From Luzula sylvatica (Eukaryota; Streptophyta; Magnoliopsida; Poales; Juncaceae), in NCBI GenBank assembly GCA_946800325.1, contig OX326959.1:35392908-35456907 (forward strand): a stretch of 64,000 nucleotides of DNA, read 5' to 3'. Below the pieces are notes generated by a model. The model was not told the origin of the DNA. It was given only the letters and a program-made list of their open reading frames with translations, and made no database searches. This document shows, one piece after another, positions 1-15,000 of this stretch. The translations under genes were made by a program, and so were the position numbers. Each line of letters begins with the position of its first letter. Position 1 is the stretch's first letter.

Positions 1-3000
1 AACATTGCTATGAATCAAAAAGAAAACTTTCTTAGTGTTTTTAGAATTTGGTGAAAAGTTACGTTGTAAATGATTCGATCCAAACCATCTAAAAAGCACG
101 TTATTTGGACTCCTTAGAGCATTAAATGATTGTTACGAATCGAAAAACAAACTTCCTTAGTGTTCATAAAATTTGGTGAAAAGTTATGTAGGTAAGGATA
201 CGATACAAATGATCTAAACCTCGTTATTTGAACTCCTCAAAGCATAAAAAGATTGCTATGAATCGAAAAGAAAACTCTCTTAGTGTTTGTACGATTTGGT
301 GAAAAATTATGTAGTAAAAGATTCGATCCAAACCATCTAAAAAACACGTTATTTGGAATCCTCAGAGCGTTAGAAGATTGTTATGAATCAAAAAACAAAC
401 TTTCTTAGTGTTTGTAAAATTTGGTGAAAAGTTGTGATCGATGTAAAAGATACGATACAAATGATCTAAAATCACGTTATTTTAACTACACAAAGCTTAA
501 AAAGATTGCTATGAATCGAAAAGAGAACTTTCTTAGTGTTTGTACAATTTGGTCAAATGTTACGTAGTAAAAGATTCGATCCAAACCATCTTCAAATCAC
601 ATTATTTGGACTCCTGAAAGCGTTAAAAAATGTTATGAATCGGAAAACAAACTTTCTTAGTGTTCGTAAAATTTTGTGAAAAGTTATGTAGTAAAAGATA
701 CGATTCAAATGAAGTAAAAACACGTTATTTGAACTCCTCAAATCGTAAAAAGATTGCTATCAATCGAAAAGAAAACTTTCTTAGTGTTTTTACAATATGG
801 TAAAAAGTTACGTAGTAGAATATTCTACTCAAACCATCCTAAAAACACGTTATTTGGACTCCTCAGAGCGTTAAAAGATTGTTTTGAATCGAAAAACAAA
901 CTTTCTTAGTGTTCACAAAATTTGGTGAAACGTTATGTAGTAAAAGATACGATACAAATGATCCAAAAATACGTTATTTTAACTTCTCAAAGCATCAGAA
1001 GATTGCTATGAATCGAAAAGAAAACTTTCTTAGTGTTTTTAGAATTTGGTGAAAAGTTACGTAGTAAATGATTCGATCCAAACCTTCTAAAAAGCACGTT
1101 ATTTGGACTCCTTAGAGCATTAAATGATTGTTACGAATCGAAAAACAAACTTCCTTAGTGTTCATAAAATTTGGTGAAAAATTATGTAGTAAAAGATTCG
1201 ATCCAAACCATCTCAAAAACACGTTATTTGGAATCCTCAGAGCGTTAGAAGATTGCTATGAATCGAAAAGAAAACTTTCTTAGTGTTTGTACGATTTGGT
1301 GAAAAGTTACGTAGTAAAAAATTCGATCCAAACCATCTTAAAAGCACATTATTTGGACTCCTCAGAGCATTATAAGATTGTTATGAATCGAAAAACAAAC
1401 TTTCTTTGTGTTTGTAAAATTTGGTGAAAAGTTATGTAGTAAAAGATACGATACAAATAATCTAAAAACACGTTATTTGAACTCCTCAAGGTGTAAAAAG
1501 ATTGCTACGAATCGAATAGAAAACATTCTTAGTGTTTGTACGATTTGGTGAAAAGTTATGTAGTAAAAGATTCGATCCAAACAATCTTAAAAACACATTA
1601 TTTGGACTCCTCATAGCGTTAAAAGATTGTTATGAATCGAAAAACAAACTTTCTTAGTGTTTGTTGAATTTGGTGAAAAGTTGTGATCGATGTAAAAGAT
1701 ACGATACAAATGATCTAAAATCACGTTATTTTAACTCCACAAAGCTTAAAAAGATTGCTATGAATCGAAAAGAGAACTTTCTTAGTGTTTGTACAATTTG
1801 GTGAAATGTTACGTAGTAAAAGATTCCATCCAAACCATCTTCAAATCACATTATTTGGACTCCTGAAAGGGTTAAAAAATGTTATGAATCGGAAAACAAA
1901 CTTTCTTAGTGTTCGTAAAATTTTGTGAAAAGTTATGTAGTAAAAGATTCGATCCAAACAATCTTAAAAACACATTATTTGGACTCCTCATAGCGTTAAA
2001 AGATTGTTGTGAATCTAAAAACAAACTTTCTTAGTGTTTATAAAATTTGGTGAAAAGATGTGTAGTAAAAGATACAATACAAATGATCTAAAAACAAGTT
2101 ATTTGAACTCCTCAAAGCGTAAAAAGATTGCTATGAATCGAATAGAAAACTTTCTTAGTGTTTGTAGAATTTGCTGAAAAGTTATGTAGTAAAAGATTCG
2201 ATCCAAACCATCTTAAAAGCACGCTATTTGGACTCCTCAGAGCGTTAAATGATTGCTACGAATCGAAAAACAAACTTCCTTAGTGTTCATAAAATTTGGT
2301 GAAAAGTTATGTAGTAAAAGATACGATACAAATGATCTAAAAACACGTTATTTGAACTCCTCAAAGCATCAAAATATTACTATGAATCGAAAAGAAAACT
2401 GTCTTAGTGTTTGTACGATTTGGGGAAAAGTTACGTAGTAAAAGATTCGATCCAAACCATCTTAAAAGCACGTTATTTGGACTCCTCGAAGCGTTAATAG
2501 ATTGTTATGAATCGAAAAACAAACTTCCTTAGTGTTCATACAATTTGGTGAAATGTTATGTAGTAAAAGATACGATATAAATGATCTGAAAACACGTTAT
2601 TTGAACTCCTCGAATTGTATAAAGATTGCTGTGAATCGAAAAGAAAACATTCTTAGTGTTTGTACAATATGGTAAAAAGTTACGTAGTAGAAGATTCTAC
2701 TCAAACCATCCTAAAAACACGTTATTTGGACTCCTCAGAGCGTTAAAAGATTGTTTTGAATCGAAAAACAAACTTTCTTAGTGTTCACAAAATTTGGTGA
2801 AACGTTATGTAGTAAAAGATACGATACAAATGATCCAAAAACACGTTATTTTAACTTCTCAAAGCATCAGAAGATTGCTATGAATCGAAAAGAAAACTTT
2901 CTTAGTGTTTTTAGAATTTGGTGAAAAGTTACGTAGTAAATGATTCGATCCAAACCATCTAAAAAGCACGTTATTTGGACTCCTTAGAGAATTAAATGAT

Positions 3001-6000
3001 TGTTACGAATCGAAAAACTAACTTCCTTAGTGTTCATAAAATTTGGTGAAAAGTTATGTAGGTAAGGATACGATACAAATGATCTAAACCACGTTATTTG
3101 AACTCCTCAAAGCATAATAAGATTGCTATGAATCGAAAAGAAAACTTTCTTAGTGTTTGTACGATTTGGTGAAAAATTATGTAGTAAAAGATTCGATCCA
3201 AACCATCTCAAAAACACGTTATTTGGAATCCTCAGAGCGTTAGAAGATTTTTATGAATCGAAAAACAAACTTTCTTAGTGTTTGTTAAATTTGGTGAAAA
3301 GTTGTGATCGATGTAAAAGATACGATACAAATGATCTAAAATCACGTTATTTTAACTCCACAAAGCTTAAAAAGATTGCTATGAATCGAAAAGAGAACTT
3401 TCTTAGTGTTTGTACAATTTGGTGAAATGTTACGTAGTAAAAGATTCGATCCAAACCATCTTCAAATCACATTATTTGGACTCCTGAAAGCGTTAAAAAA
3501 TGTTATGAATCGGAAAACAAACTTTCTTAGTGTTCGTAAAATTTTGTGAAAAGTTATGTAGTAAAAGATACGATTCAAATGAAGTAAAAACACGTTATTT
3601 GAACTCCTCAAATCGTAAAAAGATTGCTATCAATCGAAAAGAAAACTTTCTTAGTGTTTGTAATATTTGGTGAAAAGTTACGTAGTAAAAGATTCTATCC
3701 AAACCATCTTAAGAGCATGTTATTTGGACTCCTCAGAGCGTTAAAAGATTGTTATGACTCGAAAAACAAACTTTCTTAGTGTTTGTAAAATTTGGTGAAA
3801 AGTTATGTACTAAAATATACGATACAAATGATCTAAAAACATGTTATTTGAACTCCTCAAAGCATAAAAAGATTATTATGAATCGAAAAAAAACTTCTTA
3901 AGTGTTTGTACAATTTGGTGAAAAGTTACGTAGTAAAAGATTCGATCCAAACTATCTTAAAAGCACGTTATTTTGACTCCTCGGAGCTTTAATAGATTGT
4001 TACGAATCGAAAAACAAACTTTCTTAGTGTTCATAAAATTTGGTGAAAAGTTATGTAGTAAAAGATACGATACAAATGATCAAAAAACACGTTATTTTAA
4101 CTTCTCAAAGCATCAGAAGATTGCTATGAATCGAAAAGAAAACTTTCTTAGTGTTTGTACAATTTGGTGAAAAGTTACGTAGTAAAAGATTCGATCTAAA
4201 CCATCTTAAAAGCACGTTATTTGGACTCCTCAGAGCGTTAAATGATTGTTACGAATCGAAAAACAAACTTTCTTAGTGTTCATAAAATTTGATGAAAATT
4301 TATGTAGTAAAAGATACGATACAAATGATCTAAAAACACGTTATTTGAACTCCTCAAAGCATCAAAAGATTGCTATGAATCGAAAAGAAAACTTTCTTAG
4401 TGTTTGTACGATTTGGTGAAAAGTTACGTAGTAAAAGATTCGATCCAAACCATCTTAAAAGCACATTATTTGGACTCCTCAGAGCATTAAAAGATTGTTA
4501 TGAATCGAAAAACAAACTTTCTTTGTGTTTGTAAAATTTGGTGAAAAGTTATGTAGTAAAAGATACGATACAAATAATCTAAAAACACGTTATTTGAACT
4601 CCTCAAAGTGTAAAAAGATTGCTACGAATCGAATAGAAAACATTCTTAGTGTTTGTACGATTTGGTGAAAAGTTATGTAGTAAAAGATTCGATCCAAACA
4701 ATCTTAGAAACACATTATTTGGACTCCTCATAGCGTTAAAAGATTGTTGTGAATCTAAAAACAAACTTTCTTAGTGTTTATAAAATTTGGTGAAAAGATG
4801 TGTAGTAAAAGATACAATACAAATGATCTAAAAACAAGTTATTTGAACTCCTCAAAGCGTAAAAAGATTGCTATGAATCGAATAGAAAACTTTCTTAGTG
4901 TTTGTAGAATTTGCTGAAAAGTTATGTAGTAAAAGATTCGATCCAAACCATCTTAAAAGCACGCTATTTGGACTCCTCAGAGCGTTAAATGATTGCTACG
5001 AATCGAAAAACAAACTTCCTTAGTGTTCATAAAATTTGGTGAAAAGTTATGTAGTAAAAGATACGATACAAATGATCTAAAAACACGTTATTTGAACTCC
5101 TCAAAGCATCAAAATATTGCTATGAATCGAAAAGAAAACTGTCTTAGTGTTTGTACGATTTGGGGAAAAGTTACGTAGTAAAAGATTCGATCCAAACCAT
5201 CTTAAAAGCACGTTATTTGGACTCCTCGAAGCGTTAATAGATTGTTATGAATCGAAAAACAAACTTCCTTAGTGTTCATACAATTTGGTGAAAAGTTATG
5301 TAGTAAAAGATACGATATAAATGATCTGAAAACACGTTATTTGAACTCCTCGAATTGTATAAAGATTGCTGTGAATCGAAAAGAAAACATTCTTAGTGTT
5401 TGTACAATATGGTAAAAAGTTACGTAGTAGAAGATTCTACTCAAACCATCCTAAAAACACGTTATTTGGACTCCTCAGAGCGTTAAAAGATTGTTTTGAA
5501 TCGAAAAACAAACTTTCTTAGTGTTCACAAAATTTGGTGAAACGTTATGTAGTAAAAGATACGATACAAATGATCTAAAAACACGTTATTTTAACTTCTC
5601 AAAGCATCAGAAGATTGCTATGAATCGAAAAGAAAACTTTCTTAGTGTTTTTAGAATTTGGTGAAAAGTTACGTAGTAAATGATTCGATCCAAACCATCT
5701 AAAAAGCACGTTATTTGGACTCCTTAGAGCATTAAATGATTGTTACGAATCGAAAAACAAACTTCCTTAGTGTTCATAAAATTTGGTGAAAAATTATGTA
5801 GTAAAAGATTCGATCCAAACCATCTCAAAAACACGTTATTTGGAATCCTCAGAGCGTTAGAAGATTGTTATGAATCGAAAAACAAACTTTCTTAGTGTTC
5901 GTAAAATTTTGTGAAACGTTATGTAGTAAAAGATACTATACAAATGAAGTAAAAACACGTTATTTGAACTGCTCAAAGCGTTAAAAGATTGCTATGAATC

Positions 6001-9000
6001 GAAAAGAAAACTTTCTTAGTGTTTGTACAATTTGGTGAAAAGTTACGTAGTAAAAGATTCGATGCAAACCATCTTAAAAACACGTTATTTGGAGTTCTCA
6101 GAGCGTTAAAACATTGTTACGAATCGAAAAATAAATTTTCTTAGTGTTCATAAAATTTGGTGAAAATTTATGTAGTAAAAGATACCATACAAATGATCTA
6201 AAAACACGTTATTTGAACTCCTCAAAGCATAAAAAGATTGCTATGAATAGAAAAGAAAACTTTCTTAGTATTTGTATGATTTGGTGAAAAGTTATGTAGT
6301 AAAAGATTCGATCAAAACCATCTAAAAAACACGTTATTTGGACTCCTCAGAGCGTTAAAAGATTGTTATGAATCGAAAAACAAATTTTCTTAGTGTTTGT
6401 AAAATTTGGTGAAAATGGATGTAGTAAAAGATACGATACAAATGATCTAAAAACACGTTATTTGAACTCCTCAAAGCATAAAAAGATTATTATGAATCGA
6501 AAAAAAAACTTCTTAAGTGTTTGTACAATTTGTTGAAAAGTTACGTAGTAAAAGATTCAATCCAAACCATCTTAAAAGCACGTTATTTGGACTCCTCGGA
6601 GCGTTAATAGATTCTTACGAATCGAAAAACAAACTTTCTTAATGTTCATAAAATTTGATGAAAAGTTATATAGTAAAAGATACGATACAAATGATCTTAA
6701 AATACGTTATTTGAACTCCTCAAAGCGTAAAAAGATTGCTATGAATCGAAAAGAAAACTTTCTTAGTGTTTGCACAATTTGGTGAAAAGTTACGTAGTAA
6801 AATATTCGATCCAAACCATCTTAAAAGCACGTTATTTGGACTCCTCAGAGCGTTAAATGATTGTTACGAATCGAAAAACAAACTTTCTTCGTGTTCATAA
6901 AATTTGGTGAAAAGTTATGTAGTAAAAGATACGATACAAATGATCTAAAAACACGTTATTTGAACTCCTCAAAGTGTAAAAAGATTGCTATGAATCGAAA
7001 AGAAAACTTTCTTAGTGTTTGTACAATTCGGTGAAAAGTTACGTAGTAAAAGATTCGATCCAAACCATCTTAGAAACACGTTATTTGGACTCCTCAGAGC
7101 GTTAATAGATTGTTATGAATAGAAAAACTAACTTCCGTAGTGTTCGTACAATTTGGTGAAAAGTTATGTAGCAAAAGATACGATACAAATGATCTGAAAA
7201 CACGTTATTTGAACTCCTAGAAGTGTATAAAGATTGCTATGAATCGATAAGAAAAGTTTCTTAGTGTTTGTAACTTTTGGTGAAAAGTTATGTAGTAAAA
7301 GATTCCATCCAAACCATCTTAAAAGCATGTTATTTGGACTCCTAAGAGCGTTAAAACATTGTTATGAATCGACAAACAAACTTTCTTAGTGTTTATATAA
7401 TTTGGTGAAAAGTTTTGTATCAAAGATACGATACAAATGATCTAAAAACACGTTATTTGAACTCCACAAAGCATAAAATAATTGCTATGAATAAAAAAAA
7501 AACTTCTTAAGTGTTTGTACAATTTTGTGAAAAGTTACATAGTAAAAGATTCGACCCAAACCATCTTAAAAGCACCATATTTGGACTCATCGGAGCGTTA
7601 ATAGATTGTTATGAGTCGAAAAACAAACTTCCTTTGAGTTCATACAATTTGGTGAATAGATATGTAGTAAAAGATACGATACAAATGATCAGAAAACACG
7701 TTATTTGAACTCCTCGAAGTGTATAAAGATTGCTATGAATCGAAAAGAAAACTTTCTTAGTGTTTGTACAATTTGGTAAAAAGTTACGTAGCAAAATATT
7801 CGATCCAAACCATCATAAAAGCACGTTATTCGGACTCCTCAGAGCGTTAAAAGATTGTTATAAATCGAAAAACAAACTTTCTTAGTGTTCATAAAATTTG
7901 GTGAAATGTTATGTAGTAAAAGGTATGATACAAATGATCTAAAAACACGTTATTTGAACTCCTCAAAGCATAAAAAGATTACTATGAATAGAAAATAAAA
8001 CTTTCTTAGTATTTGCATGATTTGGTGAATAATTATGTAGTAAAAGATTCAATCAAAACCATCTCAAAAACACGTTATTTGGACTCCTCAGAGCCTTAAA
8101 ACATCGTTATGAATCGAAAAAAAACTTTCTTAGTGTTTATAAAATTTGGTGAAAAGTTATGTCGTAAAAGATACGATACAAATGACCAAAAATACGTTAT
8201 TTCAACTCCTCAAAGCGTAAAAAGATTGCTATGAATCGAAAAGAAAATTTTCTTTGTGTTTGCACAATTTGGTGAAAAGTTACGTAGTAAAAGATTCGAT
8301 CCAAACCATCTTAAAAGCACGTTATTTGGACTCCTCAGAGCGTTAATAGATTGTTATGAATCGAAAAACAAACTTCCGTAGTGTTCATACAATTTGGTGA
8401 ACAGTTATGTAGTAAAAGATACGATACAAATGATCTGAAAACACGTTATTTTAACTCCTAGAAGTGTATACAGATTGCTATGAATCGAAAAGAATACTTT
8501 GTTAGCGTTTGTACATTTTGGTGAAAAGTTACATAGTAAAAGATTCGATCCAAACCATCATAAAAGAACGTTGTTTGGACTCCTCAGAACGTTAAAAGAT
8601 TGTTATGAATCGAAAACCAAACTTTTCTAGTGTTTATATAATTTGGTTAAAAGTTTTGTATAAAAGATAAGATACAAATGATCTAAAAACACGTTATTTG
8701 AACTCCTCAAAGCATAAAAAGATTGCTATGAATAAAAAAAAAACTTCTTAAGTGTTTGTACAATTTGGTTAAAAGTTACATAGTAAAAGATTCGATCCAA
8801 ACCAGCTTAAAAGCTCGTTATTTGGACTCCTCGGAGCGTTAATAGATTATTACGAATCGAAAAACAAACTTCCTTAGAGTTCATTCAATTTGGTGAATAG
8901 TTATATAGTAAAAGATACGATACAAATGATCTGAAAACACGTTATTTGAACTCCTCAAAACATAAAAAGATTGCTATGAATCGAAAAGAAAACTTTCTCA

Positions 9001-12000
9001 GTGTATGTATGATTTGGTGAAAAGTTATGTAGTTAAAGATTCGATCCAAACCATCTCAAAAACACGTTATTTGGAATCCTCAGAGCGTTAGAAGATTGTT
9101 ATGAATCGAAAAACAAACTTTCTTAGTGTTTGTACAATTTGGTGAAAAGTTACGTAGTAAAAGATTCGATCCAAACCATCATAAAAGCACGTTATTTGGA
9201 CTCCTCGGAGCGTTAATAGATTGTTACGAATCGAAAAACAAACTTCCTTAGAGTTCATACAATTTGGTGAATAGTTATGTAGTAAAAGATACGATGCAAA
9301 TAATCTGAAAACACGTAATTTTAACTCCTCAAAGCATAAAAAAAAAATTGCTGTGAATCGAAAAGAAAACTTTCTCAGTGTTTGTACGATTTGGTGAAAA
9401 GTTATGTAGTTAAAGATTCGATCCAAACCATCTCAAATACACGTTATTTGGAATCCTCAGAGCGTTAGAAGATTGCTATGAATCGAAAAACAAACTTTCG
9501 TAGTGTTTGTACAATTTGGTGAAAAGTTACGTAGTAAAAGATTCGACCAAAACAATCTCAAAAACACGTTATTTGGACTCCTCAGAGCCTTAAAAGATTG
9601 TTATGAATCGAAAAACAAACTTTCTTAGTGGTCATAAAATTTGGTGAAAAGTCATGTAGTAAAAGATACGATACAAATGATCTAAAAATACGTTATTTGA
9701 ACTCCTCAAAGCGTAAAAACATTGCTATGAATCGAAAAGAAAACTTTCTTAGTGTTTGTACAATTTGGTGAAAATTTACGTAGTAAAAGATTCGATCCAA
9801 ACCATCTTAAAAGCATATTATTTGGACTCCTCAGAGTGTTAAAAGATTGTTATGAATCGAAAAACAAACTTTCTTAGTGTTTGTAAAATTTGGTGAAAAG
9901 TGATGTAGTAAAAGATACTATACAAATGATCTAAAAACACGTTATTTGAACTCCTCAAAGCATAAAAAGATTTCTATGAATCGAAAAAAAACTTCTTAAG
10001 TGTTTGTACAATTTGGTTAAAAGTTACGTAGTAAAAGATTCGATCCAAACCATCTTAAAAGCACGTTATTCGGACTCCTCAGAGCGTTAAAAGATTGTCA
10101 TGAATCGAAAAACAAACTTTCTTAGTGTTCATAAAATTTGGTGAAAAGTTATGTAGTAAAAGATACGATACAAATGAACTAAAAACACATTATTTAAACT
10201 CCTCAAAGCATCAAAATATTGCTATGAATCGAAAAGAAAATTTCTTAGCTATGTTGCTCGGATACGCCGATACGGCGATACGTTTACGCATATCGGATAC
10301 GGCGATACGACAATTTAACATATGATTTAGGATACGATACGCGTATCGGATACGGATAGATTTTGATTTTTCGAAGTATCCGCGCAACATAGTTTCTTAG
10401 TGTTTGTACGATTTGGTGAAAACTTACTTAGTAAAATATTCGATCCAAACCATCTTAAAAGCACGTTAATTGGACTCCCGAGAACGTTAAATGATTGTTA
10501 CGAATCGAAATACAAACTTCCTTAGTGTTCATTAAATTTCGTGAAAAGTTATGTAGATGAAGAGACGATACAAATGATCTAAAAACACGTTATTTGAATT
10601 CCTGAAAGCACAAAAAGATTGCTATGAATCGAAAAGAAAACTTTCTTAGTGTTTGTATGATTTGGTGAATAGTTATGTAGTAAAAGATTCGATCCAAACC
10701 ATCTCAAAAACACGTTATTGGGAATCCTCAGAGCATTAGAAGAATTTTATGAATCGAAAAACAAACTTTCTTAGTGTTTGTAAAATTTGGTGAAAAGTTG
10801 TGTTGTAAAAGATACGATACAAATGATCTAAAAACACGTTATTTTGACTCCTCAAAACGTAAAAAGATTGCAATGAATAGAAATGAAAACTTTCTTAATA
10901 TTTGTATGATTTGGTGAAAAGTTACGTAGTAAAAGATTCGATCAAAACCATCTCAAAAACACGTTATTTGGACTCCTCGGAGCCTTAAAAGATTGTTACG
11001 AATCGAAAACAAACTTTCTTAGTGTTCATAAAATTTGGTGAAATGTGATGTAGTAAAAGATACTATACAAATGATATAAAAATTCGTTATTTGAACTCCT
11101 CAATGCGTAAAAAGAGTGCTGTGAATCGGAAAGAAAACTTTCTTAGTGTTTGCAAAATTTGGTGAAAAGTTACGCAGTAAATAATTCGATCTAAACCATC
11201 TTAAAAACACGTTATTTGAACTCCCAAAGCGTAAAAACATTGCTATGATTCGAAAAGAAAACTTTCTTAGTGTTTGTACAATTTGGTGAAAATTTACGTA
11301 GTAAAAGATTCGATCCAAACCATCTTAAAAGTATATTATTTGGACTCCTCAGAGCGTTAAAAGATTGTTATGAATCGAAAAACAAACTTTCTTAGTGTTT
11401 GTAAAATTTGGTGAAAAGTGATGTAGTAAAAGATACTATACAAATGATCTAAAAACACGTTATTTGAACTCCTCAAAGCATAAAAAGATTTCTATGAATC
11501 GAAAAAACACTTCTTAAGTGTTTGTACAATTTGGTTAAAAGTTACGTAGTAAAAGATTCGATCCAAACCATCTTAAAAGCACGTTATTCGGACTCCTCAG
11601 AGCGTTAAAAGATTGTCATGAATCGAAAAACAAACTTTCTTAGTGTTCATAAAATTTGGTGAAAAGTTATGTAGTAAAAGATACGATACAAATGATCTAA
11701 AAACACATTATTTAAACTCCTCAAAGCATCAAAATATTGCTATGAATCGAAAAGAAAATTTCTTAGTGTTTGTACGATTTGGTGAAAACTTACTTAATAA
11801 AATATTCGATCCAAACCATCTTAAAAGCACGTTAATTGGACTCCCGAGAACGTTAAATGATTGTTACGAATCGAAATACAAACTTCCTTAGTGTTCATTA
11901 AATTTCGTGAAAAGTTATGTAGATGAAGAGACGATACAAATGATCTAAAAACACGTTATTTGAATTCCTGAAAGCACAAAAAGATTGCTATGAATCGAAA

Positions 12001-15000
12001 AGAAAACTTTCTTAGTGTTTGTATGATTTGGTGAATAGTTATGTAGTAAAAGATTCGATCCAAACCATCTCAAAAACACGTTATTGGGAATCCTCAGAGC
12101 ATTAGAAGAATTTTATGAATCGAAAAACAAACTTTCTTAGTGTTTGTATAATTTGGTGAAAAGTTGTGTTGTAAAAGATACGATACAAATGATCTAAAAA
12201 CACGTTATTTTGACTCCTCAAAGCGTAAAAAGATTGCTATGAATCGAAACGAAAACTTTCTTAGTGTTTGTACAATTTGGTGAAATGTTACGTAGAAAAA
12301 GATTCGATCCAAACCATCTTAAAATCACGTTATTTGGACTCCTCAAGGCGTTAACGAATTGTTATGAATCTAAAAACAAACTTTCTTAGTGTTCCTAAAA
12401 TTTGACGAAAAGTTGTGTAGTAAAAGATACGATACAAATGATCTAAAAACAAGTTATTTGAACTCCTCAAAGCGTAAAAAGATTGCTATGAATCGAAAAG
12501 AAAACTTTCTTAGTGTTTGTACAATTTGGTGAGAAGTTACGTAGTAAAAGATTCGATCCAAACCATCTTAAAATCACGTTATTTGGACTCCTCAGAGCGT
12601 TAAATGATTGTTTCGAATCAAAAAACAAACTTCCTTAGTGTTCATAAAATTTGGTGAAAAGTTATGTTGTAAAAGATTCCATCCAAACCATCATAAAAAC
12701 AAGTTATTTGGACTCCTCAAAGCGTTAAAAGATTGTTGTGAATCTAAAAAATAAATTTCTTAGTGTTCATAAAATTTGGTGAAAATTTATGTAGTAAAAG
12801 ATACGATACAATTGATCTAAAAACACGTTATATGAACTCCTCAAAGCATAAAAATATTGATATGAATAGAAAATAAAACTTTCTTAGTATTTGTATGATT
12901 TGGTGAAAAGTTATGTAGTAAAAGATTCGACCAAAATCATTTCAAAAACACGTTATTTGGACTCCTCAGAGCCTTAAAAGATTGTTATGAATCGAAAAAC
13001 AAACTTTCTTAGTGTTCATAAAATTTGGTGAAAAGTTATGTAGTAAAAGATACGATACAAATGATCTAAAAATACGTTATTTGAACTCCTCATAGCGTAA
13101 AAAGATTGCTATGAATCGAAAAGAAAACTTTCTTAGTGTTTGTACAATTTGGTGAAAAGTTACGTAGTAAAAAATTCGATTCAAACCATCTTAAAAGCAT
13201 GTTATTTGGACTCCGCAGAGCGTTAAAAGATTGTTATGAATCGAAAAACAAGCATTCTTAGTATTTGTAAAATTTGGTGAAAAGTGATGTAGTAAAAGAT
13301 ACTATACAAATGATTTAAAAACACGTTATCTGAACTCCTCAAAGCATAAAAAAAATTGCTATGAATCGAAAATAAAACTTTCTTAGTATTTGTATGATTT
13401 GGTGAGAAGTTACGTAGTAAAAGATTCGACCAAAACCATCTCAAAAACATGTTATTTGGACTCTTCAGAGCCTTAAATGATTGTTATGAATCGAAAAACA
13501 AACTTTCTTAGTGTTCATAAAATTTGGTGAAAAGTCATGTAGTAAAATATACGATACAAATGATCTAAAAATACGTTATTTGAACTCCTCAAAGCGTAAA
13601 AACATTGCTATGAATCGAAAAGAAAACTTTCTTAGTGTTTGTACAATTTGGTGAAAAGTTACGTAGTAAAAGATTCGATCCAAACCATCTTAAAATCATG
13701 TTATTTGGACACCTCGGAGCGTTAAAAGATTGTTATGAATAGAAAAACAAACTTTCCTAGTGTTTGTAAAATTTGGTGAAAAGTGATGTAGTAAAAGACA
13801 CTATACAAACGATCTAAAAACACGTTATTTGAACTCCTCAAAGCATAAAACGATTTCTATGAATCGAAAAAAAAACTTCTTAAGTGTTTGTACAATTTGG
13901 TAAAAAGTTACGTGGTAAAAGATTCGATCCAAACCATCTTAAAGGCACGTTATTCGGACTCCTCAGAGCGTTAAAAGATTTTCATGAATCGAAAAACAAA
14001 CTTTCTTAGTGGTCATAAAATTTTGTGAAAAGTTATGTAGTAAAAGATACGATACAAATTATCTCAAACACATTATTTAAACTACTCAAAGCATCAAAAG
14101 ATTGCTATGAATCGAAAAGAAAACTTTCTTTGTGTTTGTACGATTGGTTGAAAACTTACTTAGTAAAATATTCGATCCAAACCATCTTAAAAGCACGTTA
14201 ATTGGACTCCTTAGAACGTTAAATGATTGTTACGAATCGAAACACAAACTTCCTTAGTGTTCATTAAATTTCGTGAAAAGTGATGTAGATGAAGATACGA
14301 TACACATGATCTAAAAACACGTTATTTGAATTCCTGAAAGCACAAAAAGATTGCTATGAATCGAAAAGAAAACTTTCTTAGTGTTTGTACGATTTGGTGA
14401 AAAGTTATGTAGTAAAAGATTCGATCCAAACCATCTCAAAAACATGTTATTGGGAATCCTCAGAGCATTAGAAGATTTTTATGAATCGAAAAACAAAATT
14501 TCTTAGTGTTTGTAAATTTTGGTGAAAAGTTGTGTTGTAAAAGATACGATACAAATGATCTAAAAACACGTTATTTTGACTCCTGAAAGCGTAAAAAAGA
14601 TTGCTATGAATCGAAAAGAAAACTTTCTTAGTGTTTGTACAATTTGGTGAAATGTTACGTAGTAAAAGATTCGATTCAAACCATCTTAAAATCACGTTAT
14701 TTGGACTCCTCAAGGCGTTAACGAATTGTTATGAATCTAAAAACAAACTTTCTTAGTGTTCCTAAAATTTGACGAAAAGTTGTGAAGTAAAAGATACGAT
14801 ACAAATGATCTAAAAACAAGTTATTTCAACTCCTCAAAGCGTAAAAGGATTGCTATGAATCGAAAAGAAAACTTTCTTAGTGTTTGTACAATTTGGTGAA
14901 AAGTTATGTAGTAAAAGATTCGATCCAAACCATCTTAAAAGCACGTTATATGGACTCCTCAGATCGTTAAATGATTGTTTCGAATCAAAAAACAAACTTC

